64,000 bases of DNA, taken from a candidate division WOR-3 bacterium. Its GTDB lineage: Bacteria; Hydrothermota; UBA3072. The stretch lies in contig JBDRZZ010000003.1 in NCBI GenBank assembly GCA_039804165.1, forward strand, positions 1-64,000, given 5' to 3'. Below are positions 8,170 through 16,075 of this stretch, piece after piece. How positions within the stretch are numbered: the first letter of the stretch is position 1; each line of letters opens with the position of its first letter. The notes under the pieces are model-generated. The model did not search any database and had not been told where the DNA came from. It saw only the letters and a list, made by a program, of their open reading frames with translations. The translations under genes and the position numbers were made by a program.

Positions 8170-8861
8170 AAGCTTTAAGCATCGCAGGTTTTGATCCCAC
8201 TGGAGAAGCTGGCATTTTGAGAGACCTTTCAATTTTCAATTCTTTTGGGATAGCTTGTTTAGCGATTCCAACAGCTTTAACAGTCCAGAGTTCAAGAAAA
8301 GTTTTTAATGTATTCCCTATTTCAACAAAATATATAAAAGATTGTTTAAAAATTTTGGGAGAAATTGAAGGGATTAAAATTGGAATGCTTTATAATGAAA
8401 AGGTTGTAAACATAATTTCGGATTTCTTAAAAGAAAAAAAACCCAGGTTAATAGTTCTTGATCCTATTATTAATTCCTCTTCAGGATATCCTTTAATTTC
8501 AGGAAGAGGTATAAAAGAAATGAAGAAAAAAATTATTCCTAAAGTTACCTTCATAACTCCAAATCTTAAAGAAGCAGAATTATTAACTTCTGAAAAAGAC
8601 CCAGAGGTAATTGCAAAAAAAATACACTCTCTTGGAGCAAAATATGTAGTAATTACAGGAGTTAACGGAAGAGATGACCTGTTTTACGATGGGAAAAGAA
8701 TAAAAATGATAAAGGGCTCTAAAATGAGATTCTCTTTTCATGGTTCAGGGTGTTTCTATTCTTCTTTTCTTCTATCCCAATTAATTTTGGGGATTAAACC
8801 TTTTGAAGCAGCTAAAAAAGCTAAAAGGGCTATTGAGAACTATGCAAAAAGTCTCCTATAG
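8166..8861 (+). CDS. thiD: hydroxymethylpyrimidine/phosphomethylpyrimidine kinase (ThiD-like)
   Basis: A 231-residue ribokinase-fold kinase. It has the N-terminal AGFDPTGEAG (ThiD: AGSDPSGGAG), a central DPIIN segment, TPNLKEAE, and the anion-hole/catalytic HGSGC motif near residue 193. This matches ThiD, which phosphorylates HMP and HMP-phosphate for thiamine, but no other thi gene or TPP riboswitch is nearby, so a related pyridoxine-type kinase cannot be excluded. The start is the ATG at 8166-8168, overlapping the previous stop; a longer reading from 8097 lies wholly inside the flippase gene and lacks family similarity. Confidence 0.8.
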   Translation: MKALSIAGFDPTGEAGILRDLSIFNSFGIACLAIPTALTVQSSRKVFNVFPISTKYIKDCLKILGEIEGIKIGMLYNEKVVNIISDFLKEKKPRLIVLDPIINSSSGYPLISGRGIKEMKKKIIPKVTFITPNLKEAELLTSEKDPEVIAKKIHSLGAKYVVITGVNGRDDLFYDGKRIKMIKGSKMRFSFHGSGCFYSSFLLSQLILGIKPFEAAKKAKRAIENYAKSLL

Positions 8862-8875
8862 AAAGAATCTAACTC

Positions 8876-8903
8876 TTGACTTATAAAATTCGTTTAATAT
8901 ATT
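8876..8903 (+). promoter_or_regulatory. tRNA-Leu(CAA) promoter
   Basis: TTGACT at 8876-8881, spacer 16, TATATT at 8898-8903; the tRNA begins 11 bases further on. Confidence 0.6.
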
Positions 8904-8913
8904 TCAGAGAAGG

Positions 8914-8999
<86 letters not shown>

Positions 9000-9024
9000 G
9001 TTTTTAGAGAGAATTCTTATAGAT

Positions 9025-9540
9025 TCAAAATTTTATTACAGTTTCAACAGAATAATCTTTTAACTTCTCTCTTCCTTTAAGATCTGTTAATTCTATAAGG
9101 AAAAGGAAAGTGGCTATTTTTCCTCCAAGCCTTTCCACCAACCGAGCTCCAGCTAAAGCAGTTCCTCCTGTTGCAAGTAAATCATCACATATAATAACCC
9201 TATCCCCTTCTTTCACTGCGTCCTTATGAATCTCAATCTTATTCTCTCCATATTCAAGAGAATAAGATTCACATAAAGTAGAAGCAGGTAATTTTCCTGG
9301 TTTCCTTATAATATTAAGCGGAATTCCAAGTTTATAAGCTAAAGGAGCTGCAAATATAAAACCTCTGGATTCTATACCAAGAATAAGAGAAACTTCTTTA
9401 TCCTTTATCAAAGATGCCATTTTATCAATTGCTTCTTTGAAAGCTTCTTTGTTTTTAATAAGTGTTGTAATATCTCTAAAAAGGATTCCTTTCTTAGGAA
9501 AATCTGGGATAGATCTAATATAATTTTTTAATTTTTCCAT
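9025..9540 (-). CDS. apt: adenine phosphoribosyltransferase
   Basis: Converts adenine and PRPP to AMP in purine salvage, in the cytosol. The 171-residue length is standard. The N-terminal IPDFPKKGILFRDIT is the family signature, GIESRGFIFA forms part of the active site, and VIICDDLLATGGTA is the PRPP-binding loop. The stop of the upstream acyP gene abuts its start, so both are read from the acyP promoter. Confidence 0.96.
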   Translation of the reverse strand: MEKLKNYIRSIPDFPKKGILFRDITTLIKNKEAFKEAIDKMASLIKDKEVSLILGIESRGFIFAAPLAYKLGIPLNIIRKPGKLPASTLCESYSLEYGENKIEIHKDAVKEGDRVIICDDLLATGGTALAGARLVERLGGKIATFLFLIELTDLKGREKLKDYSVETVIKF

Positions 9541-9813
9541 TTAAAACCTCACTTCAAATCCTTCAAATTCCTTTTTATACTCCTCTTCTCTAACTTCTAC
9601 TTTTGTTACTGTAGCGTGTGAAGGGCCTACTTTTATATTCTCTAAGAATTCCTTAAGCCTCCAACTTTCTCCTTCTGCAACGATCTCTACCCTACCATCT
9701 GGTAAGTTTCTAACCCATCCTGAGATCCCTATCTCTCTTGCTTGCCTAATAGTAAAATATCTAAAACCAACCCCTTGAACAATTCCACTTACCCATATAT
9801 GTAATCTCTGCAT
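9541..9813 (-). CDS. acyP: acylphosphatase
   Basis: A 90-residue hydrolase of acyl phosphates. It shows the family motif [16 protein letters not shown] with the catalytic Arg in VGFRY, and [12 protein letters not shown] with the conserved Asn. The start is ATG at 9811-9813; a TATAAA box ends 7 bases before it and no ribosome site is present, so the message is probably leaderless. It is followed without a gap by apt. A related domain forms the N terminus of HypF elsewhere in the window, but this is the free enzyme. Confidence 0.95.
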   Translation of the reverse strand: MQRLHIWVSGIVQGVGFRYFTIRQAREIGISGWVRNLPDGRVEIVAEGESWRLKEFLENIKVGPSHATVTKVEVREEEYKKEFEGFEVRF

Positions 9814-9820
9814 ATTTTTA

Positions 9821-9848
9821 TTTATATTTATTAGTTATTATAAGTCAA
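9821..9848 (-). promoter_or_regulatory. acyP-apt promoter, leaderless
   Basis: Minus strand: TTGACT at 9843-9848, preceded by CCTC, spacer 16, TATAAA at 9821-9826. The start codon begins 8 bases after the -10. Confidence 0.6.
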
Positions 9849-9936
9849 GAGGAATGTTTCCTTGGGCAGATAACATCCTTAAGGCAGACAAACTTTATTT
9901 TGATCTATGGTTTAAAATAATTTAAAATCAAAAATA

Positions 9937-9967
9937 TTGACAAAAATAATATTTTATTTAATATAAA
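9937..9967 (+). promoter_or_regulatory. rpmB promoter
   Basis: TTGACA at 9937-9942 with a -10 among overlapping AT-rich candidates (TAATAT 9959-9964 or TATAAA 9962-9967). A short leader with AAAGGAG precedes the ATG at 9989. Nothing else is recognised in 9849-9936. Confidence 0.55.
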
Positions 9968-9988
9968 CCTAAAAAGGAGTGAAAGAGA

Positions 9989-10180
9989 ATGGGGAAAAGA
10001 TGTGCTATCTGTGGGAAAACCACAAGTTTTGGTAATTTAGTAAGTCATTCTAAACGGAAAACAAAAAGAAAAATTAAACCAAATTTACAAAAAATAAAAA
10101 TAGAGATAGATAAAGAGATTAAAAGAGTTTATGTATGCACAAAATGCCTTAAGGCTAATAAAGTTAAAAAGGTTGTTTAA
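9989..10180 (+). CDS. rpmB: 50S ribosomal protein L28
   Basis: A 63-residue ribosomal protein. The start MGKRCAICGK is the L28 signature, followed by SHSKRKTKRKIKPN. Two CxxC pairs (CAIC near the N terminus, CTKC near the C terminus) form a zinc-ribbon version of L28. The monocistronic gene has its own promoter and a Shine-Dalgarno (AAAGGAG). It is convergent with dnaN, with only 5 bases between the stops. Confidence 0.95.
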   Translation: MGKRCAICGKTTSFGNLVSHSKRKTKRKIKPNLQKIKIEIDKEIKRVYVCTKCLKANKVKKVV

Positions 10181-10185
10181 GATAT

Positions 10186-11262
10186 TTATTCTGTGGTTAT
10201 AGGCATAGATAAATAAAATATCTCTTTATCTTCTCCTTCAATACCAACAGGGTTATCTTCATCTTTAAAGTTTAAAAATGCCTTTTGAGATTTAATTTTT
10301 CTCAAAAAATTTATTAAATAATTAGAAGAAAGTGTTATTCTCATCTTATCACCTTTATATTCTCCTTTTATTTCTTCTTTACATTCTCCTATTTCAGAAA
10401 AACTTTCTATATATAAATCATCTCCTAAATCTAAATGAACACTCTTAAATCTATCATTAGAAAAAACAGAAACTCTTCTAAGGGAAGAAAGAAAAGATTC
10501 TTTATCCACAATTAAAATATTTTTTTTCTCTATAGAGATAACAGATTTATAATCAGGAAAATCAATCTTTATTAGATTAGAAACTAATGTAAATCTATCC
10601 CCCAAAAAATAAACTCTACTTTCATCTACTCCTATTTTCATTTCTTTAGAACTAAATAAAGGAAGTTGTTTTAAAATTTTAGGAGGAACAACTATCTTAA
10701 AAGGCTCTTCTCCAAGATCTATTTTTATATCTTTATATCCAAGACTAAAACTGTCTGTAGCTACAAATCTTAAATTCTTATTCTCATAATCCCATAACAT
10801 TCCACTATATCTTCTTTTAGCTGGGTCCTCCGGAACAATAAAGATAAGTTGATCAATAACTTCATTAATTTCATCCGGATTAACAGAATAAGTGTTTAGA
10901 CTCGCTATTTCTGGCTCAGAAGGGTAATCTTCTTCTGGTGTAATAGGAAGATAAGAATAACCTTTTTCGTATTCTATTTTAATCCTGTTTTCTTCTTTAT
11001 AAAATTTTATTTCACCTTCTATTTTTTCTACAATTGAAAATAATGTTCTTGCAGGAACAACAATAACACTACTCTCTTCTGTATAAGAATCCATTTTATA
11101 TATAACAGAAGTATCAAGGTCTGTAGCAAAAATATTTATTTTATTTTTTTCTACTTTTATTTTTACATTAGAGAGAATTGGAAATGTTGTATGAGTAGGA
11201 ATAATTTGAATTATAGCTTTGAACTCTCTAATAAAATCTTGAGCATTTATTGAGAACAACAT
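10186..11262 (-). CDS. dnaN: DNA polymerase III beta subunit (sliding clamp)
   Basis: A 358-residue clamp protein with three repeated folds; recognisable parts are the N-terminal FSINAQDFIREFKAI, the RTLFSIVEKI segment and the terminal LSMPITTE resembling the family ending PMR. It dimerises into the ring that tethers the replicative polymerase. It follows dnaA on the same strand, with a 164-base gap holding one perfect DnaA box. A strong Shine-Dalgarno (AAGGAGG) lies 5 bases before the ATG. The dnaA-dnaN order is the widely conserved one. Confidence 0.95.
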   Translation of the reverse strand: MLFSINAQDFIREFKAIIQIIPTHTTFPILSNVKIKVEKNKINIFATDLDTSVIYKMDSYTEESSVIVVPARTLFSIVEKIEGEIKFYKEENRIKIEYEKGYSYLPITPEEDYPSEPEIASLNTYSVNPDEINEVIDQLIFIVPEDPAKRRYSGMLWDYENKNLRFVATDSFSLGYKDIKIDLGEEPFKIVVPPKILKQLPLFSSKEMKIGVDESRVYFLGDRFTLVSNLIKIDFPDYKSVISIEKKNILIVDKESFLSSLRRVSVFSNDRFKSVHLDLGDDLYIESFSEIGECKEEIKGEYKGDKMRITLSSNYLINFLRKIKSQKAFLNFKDEDNPVGIEGEDKEIFYLSMPITTE

Positions 11263-11320
11263 TTTTCCTCCTTCTTACTACTTATAACTTATTTTTTATT
11301 TTAGTCATTGTTATATACCT

Positions 11321-11329
11321 TGTGGATAA
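11321..11329 (-). promoter_or_regulatory. DnaA box in the dnaA-dnaN gap
   Basis: TGTGGATAA on the plus strand is a perfect reverse complement of TTATCCACA. It lies upstream of dnaN and overlaps a TATATAAC stretch that could be part of a promoter, so DnaA may regulate dnaN here. Only one perfect box is seen in this gap, too few for a typical origin. Confidence 0.7.
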
Positions 11330-11426
11330 AGTGAATAAATATATCTCTCCCTTTCTTTATTTAATTTCCAATTTATATTTTTCCATATCTTTATGTAGAT
11401 AACTTGTTAATAATCTTGTTTTCTTT

Positions 11427-12752
11427 TTAAGTTTCCATTAATTTATTTTTTATTGTGGAAATGTTGTCTTTTATTTTATTATCTTTTTTAATTAAATAAT
11501 CTATTTTGTTAATAGAATGTAGAATTGTGGAATGATCTCTTTTTCCAAAATTATCTCCTATTTCTTTCAGTGATAAATTAGTTAGGTTTCTTGAGAGATA
11601 AATTGCAATTTGACGAGCAAACGCAACATTTTTAGATCTTTTATTCCCTTTTAATTCTTCTATATCTATATTATAAAATTCCGCTACAGAACTAATTATT
11701 TTTTCAAGCGTTACTTTTTTATCTTTTTCTTTGATAAAATCACGTAAAACTTTTTTGGCAAGATCTATTGTGATATCTGTTTTATATATGGAAGCATAAG
11801 CTAACAACTTTATTAAACAACCTTCCAATTCTCTAATATTAGTTTTTATATTTGATGCTATATAATTTATTACACTATCGTCAATTTGAATATTATTACT
11901 TTGTATTTTAGATCGTAGGATAGCTAAACGAGTTTCAAAATCTGGGGGTTGTAAATCTACCATTAATCCCCATTGGAATCGAGAGATCACTCTTTCCTCA
12001 AGACCCGAAATTTCCCTTGGAGGTCTATCAGAGGTTATGACAATCTGTTTTTTTGCTTCAAATAAAGCATTAAATGTATGGAAAAATTCTTCTTGTAATC
12101 TTTCTTTTCCTGCAAGAAAATGCACATCGTCAATCAATAGTAAATCTATTTCTCTATATTTTTGTTTAAATTGAACTGTAGAATATTCCTGAATTGATTT
12201 TATCATCTCATTGAGAAATTCTTCTGCTTGAGTATAAAGGATTTTAAGATTTGGATACCTTGAGTATACTCTGTTACCAGTTGCTTGAAGGAGATGAGTT
12301 TTTCCTAAACCGACGCCTCCATATATAAAGAGAGGATTGTATTCCCTACCAGGAGCATTTGAAACAGCTATTGCTGCTGCATATGCTAACCTATTGTTAT
12401 CTCCCACCACGAAGTTTTCGAAAGTGTATTTATCGTGCAAAAGAGGTTTTTGAATTCTAGGTTGAAGTTCCTCTTGAGGTTTTTCTTGGGGCATATTTTT
12501 ATTTACAAGGAAATGAATATTATAGGTCTTCCCTGTGACTTCTTTTATTATTGCATTTAAATCGTCCATAAAGTGCTCTTTTATCCAATTTTGGGTAAAA
12601 GTATTTGGTATATTAAAATAAACATCTTTATCGTATAAAGCTTCTAACTCCATATTAGCGAACCAAGCTTTAAAAGCCGATTCGTTCACTTCTTTCTGGA
12701 GTTTTTCTTTTATTTCTTTCCAATTAAATTCTTTTTGATTTCTTGGTTCCAT
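11427..12752 (-). CDS. dnaA: chromosomal replication initiator DnaA
   Basis: A 441-residue initiator. Domain I is at about 1-85 (FKAWFANMELEAL), the short linker at about 90-105, and the AAA+ domain runs from about 107, with Walker A GGVGLGKTHL, Walker B LLIDDVHFL and sensor II. Domain IV ends with the DNA-binding signature KRDHSTILHSINKI. It melts the origin by binding TTATCCACA-type boxes. The promoter overlaps an inverted repeat shared with the divergent DUF167 gene; no ribosome site is visible and the predicted leader is about 10 bases. Confidence 0.97.
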   Translation of the reverse strand: MEPRNQKEFNWKEIKEKLQKEVNESAFKAWFANMELEALYDKDVYFNIPNTFTQNWIKEHFMDDLNAIIKEVTGKTYNIHFLVNKNMPQEKPQEELQPRIQKPLLHDKYTFENFVVGDNNRLAYAAAIAVSNAPGREYNPLFIYGGVGLGKTHLLQATGNRVYSRYPNLKILYTQAEEFLNEMIKSIQEYSTVQFKQKYREIDLLLIDDVHFLAGKERLQEEFFHTFNALFEAKKQIVITSDRPPREISGLEERVISRFQWGLMVDLQPPDFETRLAILRSKIQSNNIQIDDSVINYIASNIKTNIRELEGCLIKLLAYASIYKTDITIDLAKKVLRDFIKEKDKKVTLEKIISSVAEFYNIDIEELKGNKRSKNVAFARQIAIYLSRNLTNLSLKEIGDNFGKRDHSTILHSINKIDYLIKKDNKIKDNISTIKNKLMET

Positions 12753-12768
12753 AGTGAATATATTAAGT

Positions 12769-12797
12769 ATTATTTGTAAAAAATTAGATTATGTCAA
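12769..12797 (-). promoter_or_regulatory. dnaA promoter
   Basis: Minus strand: TTGACA at 12792-12797, spacer 17, AATAAT at 12769-12774. The -35 lies inside one arm of the inverted repeat at 12790-12841. Confidence 0.5.
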
Positions 12798-12841
12798 GAG
12801 GGAAAATTAATTTTTTTGGAGTATTTTTTCCTCTTGACATA
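12790..12841. repeat. inverted repeat containing both divergent -35 boxes
   Basis: TATGTCAAGAGG (12790-12801) and its exact reverse complement CCTCTTGACATA (12830-12841) are separated by 28 AT-rich bases, and purine-rich tails extend the symmetry imperfectly inward. Each arm includes the TTGACA of one divergent promoter (dnaA left, DUF167 right). It may simply be two similar -35 regions, or a dyad operator. Confidence 0.7.
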
Positions 12842-12863
12842 AAAGAAAATAAAAAGATATTTT
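12834..12863 (+). promoter_or_regulatory. promoter of the DUF167 gene, leaderless
   Basis: TTGACA at 12834-12839; -10 GATATT (12856-12861, spacer 16) or TATTTT (12858-12863, spacer 18). The ATG at 12867 follows within 3 to 5 bases. Confidence 0.5.
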
Positions 12864-12866
12864 TTT

Positions 12867-13133
12867 ATGCCTCAGTTGAAGATAAAAGTAAGGCCATCTT
12901 CTTCCAAAAATAAAATTGTAAAAATGGCAGACGGAACTTTTAAGATATGGATTAAAAGTCCTCCTCGGAAGGGGAAAGCTAATATTGAGTTAGAAAAATA
13001 TATAAGGGATGTTACTGGTATCAGGGTTAAGATAGTGAATGGATTCTTCTCGGAAAATAAAACAATTGAATTTGACCTAGAGAAGGATAAATTTATAAAA
13101 ATTTTGGAGAAATTGATGAGGAATAACTCATAA
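12867..13133 (+). CDS. DUF167 / YggU family protein
   Basis: An 88-residue cytosolic protein of the conserved DUF167 (YggU/UPF0235) family. Family marks are the N-terminal KIKVRPSSSKNKIV, the central PPRKGKANIEL and the closing hydrophobic helix. No biochemical function is established. It is divergent from dnaA and is followed after 16 bases by the ThyA-family gene, whose own GGAGGAG suggests that the two share a message. Confidence 0.88.
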   Translation: MPQLKIKVRPSSSKNKIVKMADGTFKIWIKSPPRKGKANIELEKYIRDVTGIRVKIVNGFFSENKTIEFDLEKDKFIKILEKLMRNNS

Positions 13134-13149
13134 GGAGGAGAAAAAACTT

Positions 13150-13992
13150 ATGAAAGGGATACCTGTGCTTTCTGTAGAAGGTGATTGTATACCAAGAGCT
13201 TGGGAAAATTCTCTTATTTCTTTATATAAGAATGGGAAAGATATAAAAACTGAATATGATAAGCCTGGGGATCCTCCAAGTAAAGATGCGACAATGGTTA
13301 TAACAATCTTAGAACCTCTAAAAGAGCCTATGTTACATAAAGATTTCCCTGCAGGTGTTGAGTTTTTACAAGAGTATGTGATGGAAGTTTGTGAAGGGAT
13401 TAAAGACCATCTTGTTCGGAATCCCGAGGATCCTGAGGATACGAGATGGGAATATACATATCATAAGAGATTATTTGGTTATGAAGTTCCTTCTATAAAA
13501 CCTTTTGATCAAGTTGAGATTATTTGCCAAAAGTTGGCTAATAAGCCTTATACAAGGAGAGCCCAAGCAATTACGTGGAAGGTTTGGGAGGATAATGAGT
13601 GTTATGATCCTCCCTGCTTGCAAAGTATATGGTGTAGAATTACAGAAGAAGAAGGCAAATTTTTTCTAAATATGAATGTAAGATTTCGTTCAAATGATGC
13701 TTATAAAGCTGCTTTTATGAATATTTTTGCCCTTGTGGAGCTGCAAAGACGGATTGCAAATAGGATTTCGGAGCTTTCTGGTAAAGAGATAAATTTGGGT
13801 AGGTATTGCCATATTGCTGATAGCTATCACCTTTATGGAGCGTATTTTAAAGAATTTGAGGCCCGTTTCTTAGGAGCTCTTACAAAGAGAAGTTTTGAAG
13901 AAAGAACAATGAGATATGAAGATTTTAGAGAAATGATGGAAAGTGCTAGGCCGTTAATATTGGAGAAAATAAAAAATATAGAAAGTAAATAA
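13150..13992 (+). CDS. thymidylate synthase family protein (ThyA / dCMP hydroxymethylase superfamily)
   Basis: A 280-residue enzyme of the ThyA fold. The catalytic Cys is seen in DPPCLQSIW; the phosphate-binding RSND triad corresponds to RSxD of ThyA, the Asn in FMNIFALVELQ sits where the dUMP-selective Asn occurs, and HIADSYHLY matches the HxY element near the C terminus. Outside these motifs it departs from bacterial ThyA and resembles the archaeal-type enzymes. It most likely makes dTMP from dUMP, but hydroxymethylation of dCMP or dUMP is possible. A clear Shine-Dalgarno (AAGGAGGAG) precedes the ATG. It is convergent with archease, with a 6-base gap. Confidence 0.75.
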   Translation: MKGIPVLSVEGDCIPRAWENSLISLYKNGKDIKTEYDKPGDPPSKDATMVITILEPLKEPMLHKDFPAGVEFLQEYVMEVCEGIKDHLVRNPEDPEDTRWEYTYHKRLFGYEVPSIKPFDQVEIICQKLANKPYTRRAQAITWKVWEDNECYDPPCLQSIWCRITEEEGKFFLNMNVRFRSNDAYKAAFMNIFALVELQRRIANRISELSGKEINLGRYCHIADSYHLYGAYFKEFEARFLGALTKRSFEERTMRYEDFREMMESARPLILEKIKNIESK

Positions 13993-13998
13993 AATTTA

Positions 13999-14421
13999 TT
14001 AAATATCAAAAATAATTGTTGCCTCGTATCTATTTTTTATTTTTTTTATTTCAAGTTGATGATAAGTAACAGCTTTTATCTCTGTTCCGCTTTCTATTTG
14101 AGAAGGAGAAATGTTTTCTCCCTTTAATTTAATTTTATAAGTGTGTTTTTTTATATTTACCGAACACTCTGTTGATAAAAAAAGCTCGCTTTCAAAAAGA
14201 AAAATGATTTCTTGCAAAATAGAAACAAGAGCTGTTCTTCTATTTTTTTCCTTAATTGTTAAATTTTTTTCTATAATAGGATTAACTTTTATTTTTCCAG
14301 AAAGTAGTTCACTGGTTGCAAGGATAGCGTTTTTAAAGAGGATAGGTAAGGAGTTTCCCTTAACTTTTATTCCAAGATCTGCTGTATGTTCTATTACTTC
14401 GTAATTTTTGTTAGAGAGCAT
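13999..14421 (-). CDS. archease (RtcB RNA ligase cofactor)
   Basis: A 140-residue protein of the archease family, which promotes guanylylation and turnover of the RNA ligase RtcB. It has YEVIEHTADLGIKVKG at the N terminus with the metal-binding Asp, a middle VSILQEIIFLFES, and the terminal KAVTYHQLEI and TIIFDI strand with the last acidic residue. No rtcB occurs in the window. It overlaps the DUF218 gene by 8 bases, the last gene of the pyn run. Confidence 0.9.
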   Translation of the reverse strand: MLSNKNYEVIEHTADLGIKVKGNSLPILFKNAILATSELLSGKIKVNPIIEKNLTIKEKNRRTALVSILQEIIFLFESELFLSTECSVNIKKHTYKIKLKGENISPSQIESGTEIKAVTYHQLEIKKIKNRYEATIIFDI

Positions 14422-14818
14422 GCTTTATAAGCCTTGAAATTTCATACCATAATTTTTTTATTTTAAAGTAGAAAGGGACTTCAACTCCAATAACTTCAAA
14501 AGGAATTTTTTTAAAAACCTTTCTTGCAAGGAACTTTGTCCGGAATTCATGACTTTTATCCGTTACTATCCAAACTTTCTCTGCGTCTCCGATTAAATTT
14601 TTTGAATTTAGAAGATTATCTAGAGTTGTCTCGGACTTATTTTCATAAATTGCATTTAATTTAGAATACTTTTTCATCCATTCCACTTCTTGTTTTGTCC
14701 CAGAAAATATAATCCTTAAATTATTAAATTTCTTTACCTTTGATTCTACAAATTTTACTCTTTTTTCCGTAATTTCTTTTTCCTTGGAACCAAGGACTAT
14801 AATAGCTCTTTTACTCAT
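14411..14818 (-). CDS. DUF218 / YdcF-like family protein
   Basis: A short (135 residue) DUF218 protein. Seen: AIIVLGSK at the N terminus, IIFSGTKQEVEWMKKY, then YENKSETTLDNLL and VWIVTDKSHEFRTKF, all in the order found in the ElyC/SanA/YdcF group. No membrane anchor is present. The family is implicated in envelope functions in some bacteria, but the reaction is unknown. The ATG at 14816-14818 forms a TAATG overlap with the stop of pyn; an ATG two codons earlier is also possible. Confidence 0.75.
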   Translation of the reverse strand: MSKRAIIVLGSKEKEITEKRVKFVESKVKKFNNLRIIFSGTKQEVEWMKKYSKLNAIYENKSETTLDNLLNSKNLIGDAEKVWIVTDKSHEFRTKFLARKVFKKIPFEVIGVEVPFYFKIKKLWYEISRLIKHAL

Positions 14819-16074
14819 TACCATTTATCTAATATTCTACTTTTCCTTTCTTTCGTTTTATTTCCAATTAAATAAGCTGCCTGAATCTCTTCTTCAATTT
14901 TGGAAGAAAATCTTGAGGTAAAAATTAGAGCAAGAGGTTCGCCCTTTTTTACTCTTTCCCCTTCTACTTTTAAAAGTCTTATTCCCGCTTTAGGATCCAC
15001 CTTATCTTCTTTTTTTTCTCTTCCGCTGCCAGCAAGTAAAGCCGCAATACCAATTTTATAAGCATCAACTTTTTCAATAAATCCTTCTTTTTTTGCTATA
15101 ACTACAATTGGTTTATCGTAGGTAATAAGAGAAGATAAATCCCCTCCATGAAGAGAAACCATTTCCTTAAACCTTTTAAAAACAATCCCACTTTTAAGGG
15201 TCCCTAAGACATCTTTTTTTATTCCTCCAATTTTACACATCTCTTCTGTAAGAGAAATTGTAATTTCTACTGTATCAGGGAAATCTTCCAGGTTACCCTT
15301 TAATATTTCCACTGCCTCTATTACTTCTATAGAATTCCCAATATTTCTCCCAATTGGAGAGGATTGATCAGTGAAAACGATCTTCATTTTTGTACCTAAT
15401 TCTTCACCAACTTTTTTCATCACTTCTCCTAATCTTTTTGCTGAGGAAAAATCTTTCATAAAAGCTCCTTCCCCTACCTTAAGATCTATTACAAGTCCAT
15501 CAAGATCTTCTGCTAATTTTTTTGAAAGGATGCTGGAGGTGATAAGAGGGATTGATTCAACTGTTTCTGTAGAATCTCTTAAAGCGTATAATTCTTTGTC
15601 TGCAGGTGCAATCTCTTCGGTCTGAGAGATAATGGAACAACCGATTTTTTTTAATACTGCCTTAAATTCTTCAAGGCTAAGAGAAGTTCTGTATCCTGGG
15701 ATTGATTCCATTTTATCAGAAGTTCCACCTGTATGTCCAAGACCTCTTCCAGTAATCATAGGAACAATTATTCCAAGTTCTGCAGCAAGAGGAGCTAAAA
15801 TTAAGCTTATTTTGTCTCCAACTCCACCAGTAGAATGTTTGTCAATCTTTGGTCCTTTGATGTCGGATAAATCAAGTTTTTTCCCAGAGTTTAACATGAA
15901 ATATGTAAGATTCTTTGTTTCTTCTAAGTCCATACCTTTATAATAGATCGCCATTAAAAGTGCACTTACCTGATATAAAGGAAGGGTCTTTTCTGTAACC
16001 CCTTTTATAAATCTTTCTATTTCAGATTTGCTTAACTTAAGCCCATCCCTTTTTTTTCTTATTATTTCTCTCAT
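14818..16074 (-). CDS. pdp: pyrimidine-nucleoside phosphorylase (thymidine phosphorylase family)
   Basis: A 418-residue enzyme that splits thymidine and uridine with phosphate to base and (deoxy)ribose-1-phosphate. It has the family signature around DIKGPKIDKHSTGGVGDKISL, phosphate-binding and pyrimidine-binding GRGLGHTGGTSDKMES, and the C-terminal beta domain (GSGREKKEDKVDPKAGI). The length fits PyNP. The ATG at 16072-16074 is immediately after the cyclophilin stop without its own ribosome site, so translation is coupled. It works with the ThyA-like enzyme in pyrimidine deoxynucleotide balance (inference from proximity). Confidence 0.93.
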   Translation of the reverse strand: MREIIRKKRDGLKLSKSEIERFIKGVTEKTLPLYQVSALLMAIYYKGMDLEETKNLTYFMLNSGKKLDLSDIKGPKIDKHSTGGVGDKISLILAPLAAELGIIVPMITGRGLGHTGGTSDKMESIPGYRTSLSLEEFKAVLKKIGCSIISQTEEIAPADKELYALRDSTETVESIPLITSSILSKKLAEDLDGLVIDLKVGEGAFMKDFSSAKRLGEVMKKVGEELGTKMKIVFTDQSSPIGRNIGNSIEVIEAVEILKGNLEDFPDTVEITISLTEEMCKIGGIKKDVLGTLKSGIVFKRFKEMVSLHGGDLSSLITYDKPIVVIAKKEGFIEKVDAYKIGIAALLAGSGREKKEDKVDPKAGIRLLKVEGERVKKGEPLALIFTSRFSSKIEEEIQAAYLIGNKTKERKSRILDKW

Positions 16075-16075
16075 T

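Noticed and set aside
11263-11426. dnaA-dnaN gap as the replication origin
   Set aside because: Only one perfect DnaA box was found and gene direction does not change here; the gap at 20.5 kb fits better, though this is not excluded.
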